Notes under the pieces: model-generated
What the model was told of the DNA's origin: nothing
What the model saw: only the letters and a program-made list of their open reading frames with translations
The model's database searches: none
Shown: positions 42,510 through 50,304 of the stretch, piece by piece
Position numbering within the stretch: the stretch's first letter is position 1
Layout of the letters: every line of letters begins with the position of its first letter
Assembly (NCBI RefSeq): GCF_023923225.1
Contig: NZ_CP099489.1
Coordinates: 868,001-932,000 of the forward strand
Direction of reading: 5' to 3'
DNA length: 64,000 bases
Source of the DNA: Ornithinimicrobium faecis
GTDB lineage: Bacteria > Actinomycetota > Actinomycetes > Actinomycetales > Dermatophilaceae
Translations under genes and position numbers: made by a program

Positions 42510-44092
42510 ACATCGTGGACGCCCTCGCCCTGCCCGTCCTGGTGCTGACCCCGCTGCTCGTCGGGGTCTGGCTGCTGGTCGCCGACCGCGTCGGCACCCC
42601 GCCGCGCCCCGGCACCAGTCGCGGACTGGCCGTCACGGCCGCAGTGCTCGTGGCCGCTGCGGCAGTCGTCGTGGTGTGGCGCCGCCCCGAGGTCGACCTG
42701 CTCTGGATCGAGAGCCTCGGCGTGCGGCTCGACCTGGGCGTCGACGGGCTGAGCGCGCCGTTCGTCCTGCTCACCGGGCTGATGGCGATCGTGGCGACCC
42801 TGGTGCCCTATCACCACCCGTTGACCGACGCCCGCCTCGGCGAGCCCGGCCGTCACGAGCCCACCGTGGCCCTGCCCGTGATCGGCACCGACGTGCCGCG
42901 ACCCCGTGCCCTGGCCACCTACTACGCCTGCCTGCTGGTGGTCATCGCTGGCTCCCTGCTGACCTTCCTGACCCGCGACGCCCTCGTGTTCTTCGTGGCC
43001 TTCGAGTTGGTGCTGATCCCGATGTGGGTGCTGATCGCCCGCCACGGCGACGCCACGAGCACCGCGGACCGGGACGGCGCCGCGCTGCGCTTCCTGCTGT
43101 TCACCGCCACCGGCTCGATGCTCATGCTGATCGGCATCCTGGCCCTGTGGAGCGGCACGGGCACCACCGACCTGACGCGCTGGGCCGAGCTCGCCGGCGG
43201 CTCCCTTGACGGCGGCACCCAGGTGATCGTGGCCGTCATCCTGCTCATCGGGTTGGGCATCAAGGTGCCGGTCTGGCCGCTGCACACGTGGCTGCCGTGG
43301 GTGCACGCGACCGCCCCCACCGCCGGGTCCGTCCTGCTGGCCGCGGTGCTGCTCAAGATGGGTGCCTACGGCATGATCCGTCTGGTCGCCGCGCCGCTGC
43401 CGGAGGGACTGGCCAGCGTGTCCCCGGTGCTGGCCGGGCTCGCCGTGACCGGGATCCTGTGGGCCGGGCTGGCGTGTCTGGTGGAGTCGGATCTCAAACG
43501 GCTCATCGCGTGGGCCTCCATCGGTCACCTGGGCTTCGTGGTGCTGGCCATCGCCGCCGGTTCGGAGACTGGCCTGCAGGCCGCGGTCTTCGGCAACATG
43601 GCGCACGGCCTGATCTCGGCGCTGCTGTTCGTCCTGGTCGGCAACCTCAAGCACCAGTGGGGCGGGGCGGACCTCACCTCCCCGCGCGCGGCCCTGCGCG
43701 AGGTCTCTCCCCGGTTGGGTTTCGTGCTCGTCCTGGGCATGGCAGCGGCGATGGGACTGCCCGGCCTGGCCGGGTTCTGGGGGGAGTGGGGTGCGCTGTA
43801 TGCCGCATGGGAACCCGGTCCGGGCCGCACCCTGTGGTGGTTCCGCGGCTTTGCCATCGCTGCCGCGCTGGGAGCCGTCCTGGCAGCGGCCTATGCGGTG
43901 CGCGTCCTGCGTGAGGTGTGGGCCGGTGACCGGCGCAGCCCGGCGATCCGCGACACCCGCGGCGTCGAGCTCGCTCTGCTGACGGTGCTCGGCGTGGGCA
44001 TCGTCGCGCTGGGCGTCTATCCCGGCCCGCTGCTCGACCTGACGGCCCCGGCCACCGAAGCGATCATCGCGACCCTGGGGGTGGGCCGATGA
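42506..44092 (+). CDS. nuoM: NADH-quinone oxidoreductase subunit M, second copy
   Basis: Antiporter-like subunit of 528 residues. The TM5 Glu is in FVAFELVLIPMWVLIARHG and the TM7 Lys in LGIKVPVWPLHTWLPWVH. A loop of about 35 residues (LTDARLGEPGRHEPTV and on) is inserted between helices near residue 110. Start GTG lies in the nuoL stop; the frame is open upstream within nuoL but that is not coding. It overlaps nuoN by 4 bases. Confidence 0.95.
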   Translation: MNIVDALALPVLVLTPLLVGVWLLVADRVGTPPRPGTSRGLAVTAAVLVAAAAVVVVWRRPEVDLLWIESLGVRLDLGVDGLSAPFVLLTGLMAIVATLVPYHHPLTDARLGEPGRHEPTVALPVIGTDVPRPRALATYYACLLVVIAGSLLTFLTRDALVFFVAFELVLIPMWVLIARHGDATSTADRDGAALRFLLFTATGSMLMLIGILALWSGTGTTDLTRWAELAGGSLDGGTQVIVAVILLIGLGIKVPVWPLHTWLPWVHATAPTAGSVLLAAVLLKMGAYGMIRLVAAPLPEGLASVSPVLAGLAVTGILWAGLACLVESDLKRLIAWASIGHLGFVVLAIAAGSETGLQAAVFGNMAHGLISALLFVLVGNLKHQWGGADLTSPRAALREVSPRLGFVLVLGMAAAMGLPGLAGFWGEWGALYAAWEPGPGRTLWWFRGFAIAAALGAVLAAAYAVRVLREVWAGDRRSPAIRDTRGVELALLTVLGVGIVALGVYPGPLLDLTAPATEAIIATLGVGR

Positions 44093-45726
44093 CTCTCGAC
44101 CTCAACTTCGCCGCACTCTGGCCCGTGCTGGCACCGGCTTTCGCCGCCCTGGCGGTGCTGGTCCTCGACGTGATCATCCCCCGGGCGCACGCGGCCTATC
44201 TGTGGCTCGCGGCCGCGGGTCTGGTCGGTGGCGCGGTCATGACGATCCCCTCGATCACCCAAGCTTCGGGAGACAGCACGGGGGCGTTCTGTCTGCCCTC
44301 GGGTCACTGCCTGTATGCCGCCAGCTCGCTGACCGGCGGCCTGCAGCTCCTCGCTCTCGGCAGTGCCCTGGTCGTCCTGGTCCTGACCTGGTCCGACTGG
44401 GCGAGCGCCGGTCGCGGCGACCGCACCAGCGCACCGAGCGTGGTCCTCGTCGCGCTCTTCCTCGCCGCGACCGCCGGAGTGGCCGCTGTTCCCGCTGCCC
44501 GGGACCTGGGCACGCTGCTCGTGGCCCTTGAGCTGGCCACGCTGCCGGTCGTTGGTCTGGTCGCGCTGGAGCGTCGGGCGAGTCGGCACCCTGGCGCGGT
44601 TGCTGGCGCCGTCAGCCTGCTGACCACCTCGTTGGTGTCCTTCGCACTCCTGGCCCTCGGCGCCGCGCTGTGGGTGGCGGCGACCGGCAGCGCCCTGTTG
44701 GACCCGGTGGCTGCGGCTGCTGCGGCGGCGGTGCCCGAGCAGGCGGCCCTCCTGCTGCTCGCGGCCGTGTTCGTGCTGGCCGGGCTGGGCTTCAAACTCT
44801 CGGCCGTGCCATTCCACGCCTGGACGCCGCTGACGTATGCCACCGCGCCCCTGCCGGTCACCACCTTTCTCGCAGGCACCTCCAAGGTGGCCGCCCTGGG
44901 CGGGATGATCGTGCTGGTGCAGGCGCTCGCGGGCACCTCCGGCTTCGCGCTCGTCGCGGTCGCCGTCCTGGCCGCGCTCACCATGACCCTGGGCAATGCC
45001 ATGGCGCTGCGCCAGGACAACCTGGTCAACCTGCTCGCCTGGTCGGCGATCGCGCAGGCCGGCTGGCTGATGCTCCCGCTGGCCTCCCTGTCCTCGCGCG
45101 CGGTGCACGCTGCGGGTGGCTATCTCGCGGTCTATGTGGTCGCCACCGTCCTGGCCTTCGTTGTGGTGATCGCGGTGGCCCGGCGCCCCGGCGGAGGAGT
45201 CACGCTGGCCGACCACACCGCGCTGGCTCGCCGGCAGCCGCTGACCGCCGCCGCCCTCGGACTGGCCCTGCTCACCCTGGCCGGTCTGCCACCGGCCATC
45301 ATCGGTCTGGTCGCCAAGGTCGTGGTGCTGCGTCCGGTCGCTGCCGACGGCACCTGGTGGCTGCTCATCGTTGCCACCCTCAACATTGCTCTCGGCATCG
45401 CGGTCTATGTGCGCTGGCTCTCGGCGCTCATGGCGCGATCCGGTGACGACGAGGGTTGGGAGCGTGTGGTCCCGGCCGCAGTCAGCGCTGACTCCGAGCC
45501 AACGATGAGCGGCGACGCCGCCTCCGCCCCGGCCGGCGACGCAGACGCCACGACCGTCCTACCCACCACCGAGCCAACCGGTGCCCGGGTCACCACCGCC
45601 GAACCGGGCGCGACCGCCGTGGCCGGCCAGTCGGCATACGCCATGCCGTGGACCCACCGGGTCCTGATCGCCGTCCTGGCCCTCCTGCTCCTGGCCGGCA
45701 GCATCGCCCCGGTCGGCATCTTCTGA
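44089..45726 (+). CDS. nuoN: NADH-quinone oxidoreductase subunit N, second copy
   Basis: Antiporter-like subunit, 545 residues, last of the operon. The TM5 Glu is in VALELATLPVVGLVALER and the TM7 Lys in GFKLSAVPFHAWTPLTYA. Between about residue 445 and 520, before the final helix, it has an Ala/Thr/Asp-rich insert that the first-copy NuoN lacks. No nuoD, E, F or G occurs anywhere in this operon. Confidence 0.95.
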   Translation: MTLDLNFAALWPVLAPAFAALAVLVLDVIIPRAHAAYLWLAAAGLVGGAVMTIPSITQASGDSTGAFCLPSGHCLYAASSLTGGLQLLALGSALVVLVLTWSDWASAGRGDRTSAPSVVLVALFLAATAGVAAVPAARDLGTLLVALELATLPVVGLVALERRASRHPGAVAGAVSLLTTSLVSFALLALGAALWVAATGSALLDPVAAAAAAAVPEQAALLLLAAVFVLAGLGFKLSAVPFHAWTPLTYATAPLPVTTFLAGTSKVAALGGMIVLVQALAGTSGFALVAVAVLAALTMTLGNAMALRQDNLVNLLAWSAIAQAGWLMLPLASLSSRAVHAAGGYLAVYVVATVLAFVVVIAVARRPGGGVTLADHTALARRQPLTAAALGLALLTLAGLPPAIIGLVAKVVVLRPVAADGTWWLLIVATLNIALGIAVYVRWLSALMARSGDDEGWERVVPAAVSADSEPTMSGDAASAPAGDADATTVLPTTEPTGARVTTAEPGATAVAGQSAYAMPWTHRVLIAVLALLLLAGSIAPVGIF

Positions 45727-45765
45727 GGCCCGGAACACCGCCGGCTGGTTGAGCGTTCCACGAGC

Positions 45766-46626
45766 ATGCACAAGCATTTCAACGGCCTGAAGACCGCGCT
45801 GCTGTTCGGCGCGATCTGGGCGCTGCTCCTCGGCATCGGTGCGCTCGTCGGCGGTGGACGGTTCATCTGGATCTTCGCGCTGATCGGCGTGGCGACGACG
45901 GCCTATGGCTACTGGAACTCGGACAAGATCGCGATCAAGGCGATGAAGGCCTATCCCGTCACGCCCGAGCAGCAGCCGGAGATGTATCGGATCGTGCACG
46001 AGCTCTCCACGCGGGCCGGCCAGCCCATGCCGCGCCTCTATGTCAGTCCGACGGCAGCGCCCAACGCCTTCGCGACCGGTCGCAACCCGCAGAACGCCGC
46101 AGTGTGCTGCACCGAGGGGATCCTGCACCTGCTCGACGAGCGCGAGCTGCGCGGGGTGCTGGGGCACGAGTTGATGCACGTCTACAACCGCGACATCCTG
46201 ACCGGCTCGGTGGCCGCCGCGATCGCCGGCATCATCACCTCTGTCGCGCAGATGATGCTGTTCTTCGGCGGCGGTGGCGGCGAGAACCGTCCCAACCCGC
46301 TCGCGCTGATCGCCATGGCGCTGCTGGCCCCGCTGGCGGCCTCGATGATCCAGCTGGCGATCACCCGCACGCGCGAGTATGACGCCGACGAGGACGGCGC
46401 GACCCTGACTGGCGATCCGCTCGCCCTGGCCAGCGCCCTGCGCAAGATCCACCTGGGCGCCCAGCGCGCGCCCCTGGCACCCGAGCCGCAGTTGGTCAAC
46501 GCCAGCCACATGATGATCGCCAACCCGTTCAAGGCCGGCGACGTCAAGCGGTTGTTTGCCACCCACCCGCCGATGGAGGACCGCGTCGCCCGCCTCGAGG
46601 CGATGGCCCGCAACGGGCGCGCCTGA
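45766..46626 (+). CDS. htpX: Membrane zinc metalloprotease HtpX
   Basis: M48-family protease of the cytoplasmic membrane that degrades misfolded membrane proteins, 286 residues. Two N-terminal helices (about 10-50) precede the zinc motif HELMH (H134, E135, H138); the third ligand is Glu204 in TREYDADEDGA. LYVSPTAAPNAFATGRNP is a typical family block. It follows the nuo operon by 39 bases and may be read with it. Confidence 0.96.
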   Translation: MHKHFNGLKTALLFGAIWALLLGIGALVGGGRFIWIFALIGVATTAYGYWNSDKIAIKAMKAYPVTPEQQPEMYRIVHELSTRAGQPMPRLYVSPTAAPNAFATGRNPQNAAVCCTEGILHLLDERELRGVLGHELMHVYNRDILTGSVAAAIAGIITSVAQMMLFFGGGGGENRPNPLALIAMALLAPLAASMIQLAITRTREYDADEDGATLTGDPLALASALRKIHLGAQRAPLAPEPQLVNASHMMIANPFKAGDVKRLFATHPPMEDRVARLEAMARNGRA

Positions 46627-46725
46627 CGAGTCGCCCGGCGCTCGGCTGACGCGACGAGTCGCCCCGCGCTCCACGGGTCGCCCCGTCCGCGCGCCGCCCC
46701 ACGCGGCTGACCACCCGCCCGCCGA

Positions 46726-46819
46726 GCATTCAAACAGGAAACGTCAACGGCCTGTTTGCAAAAGCGCTGGTCAGCGGGTTGGCCCTGCGCGGCGACGTGC
46801 ACGTTGCCGGTTTGAATGC
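46726..46819. repeat. Inverted repeat between htpX and folP
   Basis: Arms 46726-46744 (starts GCATTCAAAC) and 46801-46819 (ends GTTTGAATGC) are 19 bases long and complementary at 17 positions, 56 bases apart. A second, exact 8-bp pair, CAAACAGG (46731-46738) and CCTGTTTG (46751-46758), forms an alternative hairpin inside the left arm. The stretch is less GC-rich than its surroundings. It lies between convergent genes, so it could be an end-of-transcript structure or the trace of a small mobile element. Confidence 0.6.
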
Positions 46820-46826
46820 ACGCGGG

Positions 46827-46896
46827 GAGCCGTGCTGAGCTGCGGGGGGTGAGCCGCGAGGGAGCCGTGCTGAGCCGCGAGGGGTGAGCTGCGAGG
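46827..46896. repeat. 35-bp imperfect direct repeat
   Basis: Two adjacent 35-bp copies (46827-46861 and 46862-46896, beginning GAGCCGTGCTGAGC) differ at three positions. They lie just after the inverted repeat and before the stop of the convergent folP gene. The 283-base gap 46627-46909 also has two copies of a CGACGAGTCGCCC word near its start. I see no gene in it. Confidence 0.65.
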
Positions 46897-46909
46897 GCGC
46901 TGAGCCGCG

Positions 46910-47869
46910 TCAGGCGCGGGGCTCGCCGCGCACCGAGCGCACAGGTGGGCGGTCACCACGGATCGTGGCCACCATGTCGACCACGCGGCGGGTCGCGCGC
47001 ACGTCGTGGGCGCGGAAGACGCTCGCCCCCAGCCACGCTGCGATCGCCGTCGCGGCCAGCGTCCCCTCCAACCTGTCATCCGGCTCCAGGTCCAGGCTCT
47101 CGCCGACGAAGTCCTTGCGTGAGAGCGCCTGCAGGATCGGATAACCCAGCTCGGCCAGGTCACCGGTGTGCCGCAGCACGGTGAGGCTGTGCCGGGTCGT
47201 CTTGCCGAAGTCGAGGGTCGGGTCGATCAGCACCCGCTCGGCCGGCACCCCGGCGGTGACGGCCACGTCGGCGCCCCCCGCCAGCCCGCGCAGCACGTCC
47301 CGCACCACGGCGAGCTCGTCGTCGCCGTGCTCGTCGGCATAGGTCATCGCGACCGGGTCGGTGCGCGGCGGTAGCCCGCCGGTGTGTGAGACGACCACGC
47401 CCGCGCCGATCTCGGCGGCCACCGCGACCAGGTCGGGATCGTGCCCGGCCCAGGTGTCGTTGATCAGGTCGAGCCCGACGCCAGCCGCCTCGCGCGCGAC
47501 CTCGCTGCGCCACGTGTCCAGGCTCAGCACCAGCTCGGGGAACTCGCTCCGCGCGGCCTCCAGGAACGGGATCACCCGACGCAGTTCCTCGTCTGCGTCG
47601 ACCACCGGCCCCTCCTGTCCGGCCCGGACGCCTCCGACGTCGACGATGTCCGCGCCAGCCTCGACTGCCTCGCGCAACGCACCCAGGGCCGAGTCCAACC
47701 CGGCGTGCCGGTTGCCGCCCCAGAACGAGTCAGGGGTGCGGTTGATGATGGCCATCACGGCAGGGCGGCCGGCGTCGAAGGCCCGTCCCCGCAACCGCAA
47801 GGCGGGCGTATGCCGAAGCTCGGGCGAGCGGACCTGCTCCGGTCCGGAGGGGGTCGAAGGGGTAGCCAC
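46910..47869 (-). CDS. folP2: Dihydropteroate synthase family protein, FolP2-like
   Basis: TIM-barrel protein of 319 residues of the DHPS family. The first loop is kept as INRTPDSFWGGN (usual NVTPDSFSDGG). The second loop reads DVGGVRAGQEG in place of DVGGESTRPG, so the sulfa/pABA loop is changed. DINDTWAG-like (LINDTWAGHD) and SRKDFVG (usual SRKRFIG) are recognisable. These changes are the hallmark of mycobacterial FolP2 (Rv1207 group), which as I recall lacks synthase activity. I therefore infer it is not the main folate enzyme. It stands alone, divergent from alanine dehydrogenase. Confidence 0.85.
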   Translation of the reverse strand: MATPSTPSGPEQVRSPELRHTPALRLRGRAFDAGRPAVMAIINRTPDSFWGGNRHAGLDSALGALREAVEAGADIVDVGGVRAGQEGPVVDADEELRRVIPFLEAARSEFPELVLSLDTWRSEVAREAAGVGLDLINDTWAGHDPDLVAVAAEIGAGVVVSHTGGLPPRTDPVAMTYADEHGDDELAVVRDVLRGLAGGADVAVTAGVPAERVLIDPTLDFGKTTRHSLTVLRHTGDLAELGYPILQALSRKDFVGESLDLEPDDRLEGTLAATAIAAWLGASVFRAHDVRATRRVVDMVATIRGDRPPVRSVRGEPRA

Positions 47870-47972
47870 ATCGTCATCGTGCCATCAGGTCCGAACGACC
47901 GAACCCCGGCCGTCCTCGCCCGCCGCCGGGGCACCCCTTGCCGCAGGACCGACCAACCGCGAGGATCGGGGC

Positions 47973-49085
47973 ATGAGAATCGGTGTGCCCAGGGAAATCA
48001 AGAACCGCGAGGGCCGGGTGGCGCTGACGCCCATCGGCGTCCACGAGCTGGTCTCGCACGGGCACGAGGTGCTGATCGAGCGCGATGCCGGCGCGGACTC
48101 CCACATCCTCGACGATGACTATGCGGCAGCCGGTGCGCAGATCCTCGAGCGTGCCGAGGACGTGTGGGCAGCCGAGCTGGTCCTCAAGGTCAAGGAGCCG
48201 CTCCCGGAAGAGTATGACCGGATGCACGAAGGGCAGGTGCTGTTCACCTACCTGCACCTCGCCGCCAACGCGGAGCTCACCCGCGAGCTGGTCAACCGCA
48301 AGGTCACGGCCATCGCCTATGAGACCGTGCAGCTGCCCTCAGGCGCACTCCCGCTCCTCTATCCGATGTCGGAGGTCGCCGGGTGCCTGGCACCACAGGT
48401 CGGCGCCCACTCCCTGCTGCGGGCCAACGGTGGCCGAGGTGTGCTGATGGGCGGCGTCGGCGGGGTGGCCAGCGCGAAGGTCGTGATCATCGGGGCCGGG
48501 GTCTCCGGGCAGAATGCCGCCAACATCGCCGTCGGCATGGGCGCCGACGTCACCCTGCTGGACACCGACGTCGAGAAGCTGCGGACGGCCTTCTGGCGCA
48601 CCCAGAACCGAGTCACGGGACTGGCCTCCTCCGAGCTCACGCTCCAGGAGACCGTGCGCGAGGCAGACCTGGTCATCGGCGCCGTGCTGCTCCCCGGCGC
48701 GGCTGCCCCCAAACTGATCAGCAACGACCTGGTCGCGCAGATGAAGCCCGGGTCTGTGCTCGTCGACATCGCCATCGACCAGGGCGGGTGCTTCCAGGAC
48801 AGCCACGTGACCACCCACGACGACCCCACCTATGAGGTGCACAACTCGCTCTTCTACTGCGTCGGCAACATGCCGGGGGCGGTGCCGCACACCTCGACCT
48901 ACGCCCTGACCAATGCCACCCTGCCGTATGCCGTGGCGCTGGCTGATCGTGGCTGGGCGCCGGCCCTGCGCGACAACCCGAGCCTGGCCCGCGGCCTGAG
49001 CACGCACGCCGGGCAGCTGACCAACGCCGCGGTCGGGCACGCCGTCGGGATCGACGCCGTCCCAGTCGACGCCGTGCTTGCCTGA
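47973..49085 (+). CDS. ald: Alanine dehydrogenase
   Basis: NAD-dependent enzyme for alanine + water to pyruvate + ammonia, 370 residues, full length. Substrate residues K72/K74 (LVLKVKEP) and H95 (YLHLAAN) are in place; the nucleotide loop is [19 protein letters not shown] near 174-192. [20 protein letters not shown] is the standard N-terminus. A purine-rich AGGATCGGGG lies before the ATG. Its own promoter must be in the 103-base divergent gap with folP. Confidence 0.96.
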   Translation: MRIGVPREIKNREGRVALTPIGVHELVSHGHEVLIERDAGADSHILDDDYAAAGAQILERAEDVWAAELVLKVKEPLPEEYDRMHEGQVLFTYLHLAANAELTRELVNRKVTAIAYETVQLPSGALPLLYPMSEVAGCLAPQVGAHSLLRANGGRGVLMGGVGGVASAKVVIIGAGVSGQNAANIAVGMGADVTLLDTDVEKLRTAFWRTQNRVTGLASSELTLQETVREADLVIGAVLLPGAAAPKLISNDLVAQMKPGSVLVDIAIDQGGCFQDSHVTTHDDPTYEVHNSLFYCVGNMPGAVPHTSTYALTNATLPYAVALADRGWAPALRDNPSLARGLSTHAGQLTNAAVGHAVGIDAVPVDAVLA

Positions 49086-49127
49086 CAAGCAACAGTCAGA
49101 AGTGGGCTAGAGCCGAAGAAACATCAT

Positions 49128-49463
49128 CTACGGCAGATAGATGCACGAGGAAGATCCGGACCTCATTGCCTCGGCGGATGTTCCGTTCGAGACTCGCCAG
49201 TGGGCGTTCTTGTAGGGGCCAATGGTGGCCCATGACGTGCGTGCCGTTGGCGAACTCCACGCGCTGACACTGCCTGAATCGGACTCGAAGCGGTGAGTGT
49301 GGATGAGGACGGAGTGAGTGCCGCTTGCGACTCCAACCGTCTGACTGGAGCTGCACGTCCGATATCCGCTGATCTGACCCGCCATAGTTGGCAGCGCCAA
49401 GGCTCCCACAGCGAAGATTCCTACGATCGTGGCGGCGCCCAAGCGCTGTTGATTGTGACGCAT
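49128..49463 (-). CDS. Small secreted protein
   Basis: 111 residues with a clear Sec signal peptide (RLGAATIVGIFAVGALALPTMA, then GQ). The mature 80-residue part has exactly two Cys, one near its start (YRTCSSSQ) and one four residues before the end (SSSCIYLP), so a single disulfide closing the domain is likely. It is Ser/Thr-rich. I do not recognise a family. An AGGG lies 7 bases before the ATG. Codons are less GC-biased than in neighbours, so recent acquisition is possible. It is divergent from the lipoprotein gene at 49519. Confidence 0.75.
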   Translation of the reverse strand: MRHNQQRLGAATIVGIFAVGALALPTMAGQISGYRTCSSSQTVGVASGTHSVLIHTHRFESDSGSVSAWSSPTARTSWATIGPYKNAHWRVSNGTSAEAMRSGSSSCIYLP

Positions 49464-49518
49464 GTTGTACCCTGAAGTAGTTGTGTGATGTGTGACACGT
49501 TGACGGAGGCAGGACGTC

Positions 49519-50283
49519 GTGTCGACAGTTCAGGGGATTGTCCGAGCGATCGCCTTGGCGGGGTGCCTGTGCGTGCTGTCAGGTTGCAGTGGAGCCCAGC
49601 GGGGCGGTGATAGCGACTCGCCTTCTCCGGCATCCCAGGGTGAGGCAGTGTCGCAGGGCGAGCAGTCCACGTCGCAGGGCGATCAGTCCGCCACGACGAG
49701 GCCCGACACGCAGACCACATCTTCGGGGGAGACGACGGCACCGGGTGCAGACGAGGTCAACTCGGCCTTTCCCACGGTGTCTCTCGAGGACCATCTCGAG
49801 GGATACTGGGACGAGTTGGGCATGGACGGTGAGCGTCCGGACGTGCCGCTGGTCCGAGAGGTGGACGATGACGAGTGGCGGGTCGTCCGAGCGGACTGCA
49901 TGACCCAGGAGGGTTTCCCGCCACGGGTCAACTCCGAGTCGGCGGGACTGAACTGGGAGGTTCCCGCCGAGCAGGTGGACGCCTTCGACCTGGCGACCTA
50001 CACCTGCGAGGCGAAGTACCCCCGGAGAATGGATTACCTGCAGCCCTACTCCCCGGAGCAGTTGGCCACGATCTATGACTGGTTCGAGCAGGAGACCATT
50101 CCCTGCCTGGCTGCGGCTGGATATCAGGTTGGGGAGGTGCCCACGTTGGAGGTGTTCCGCCAGGGCTACTCGCCGCAGAGCGGGTTCTGGACACCAGACG
50201 CGGGTGTGTCGGGTGGGGTGCCGATCGCTGTGCAGGAGGGCTGCCCCCACATGCCTCCCCTGGCCGTTCTCTACGGAGGCTAG
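49519..50283 (+). CDS. Lipoprotein of unknown function
   Basis: 254 residues. The signal ends in a lipobox VLSGC (Cys at about 23), followed by a Ser/Gln/Thr-rich linker to about 80 and a soluble domain with four Cys (ADCMTQEGFPP, TYTCEAKYP, TIPCLAAAGY, QEGCPH), which could form two disulfides. CMTQEGF and CLAAAGY resemble a pattern seen in many actinobacterial lipoproteins of unknown role. GTG start 9 bases after GGAGG. It is divergent from the small secreted protein, sharing a 55-base promoter region. Confidence 0.8.
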   Translation: MSTVQGIVRAIALAGCLCVLSGCSGAQRGGDSDSPSPASQGEAVSQGEQSTSQGDQSATTRPDTQTTSSGETTAPGADEVNSAFPTVSLEDHLEGYWDELGMDGERPDVPLVREVDDDEWRVVRADCMTQEGFPPRVNSESAGLNWEVPAEQVDAFDLATYTCEAKYPRRMDYLQPYSPEQLATIYDWFEQETIPCLAAAGYQVGEVPTLEVFRQGYSPQSGFWTPDAGVSGGVPIAVQEGCPHMPPLAVLYGG

Positions 50284-50304
50284 GCATCTGGCAGGGTGGC
50301 GGCC

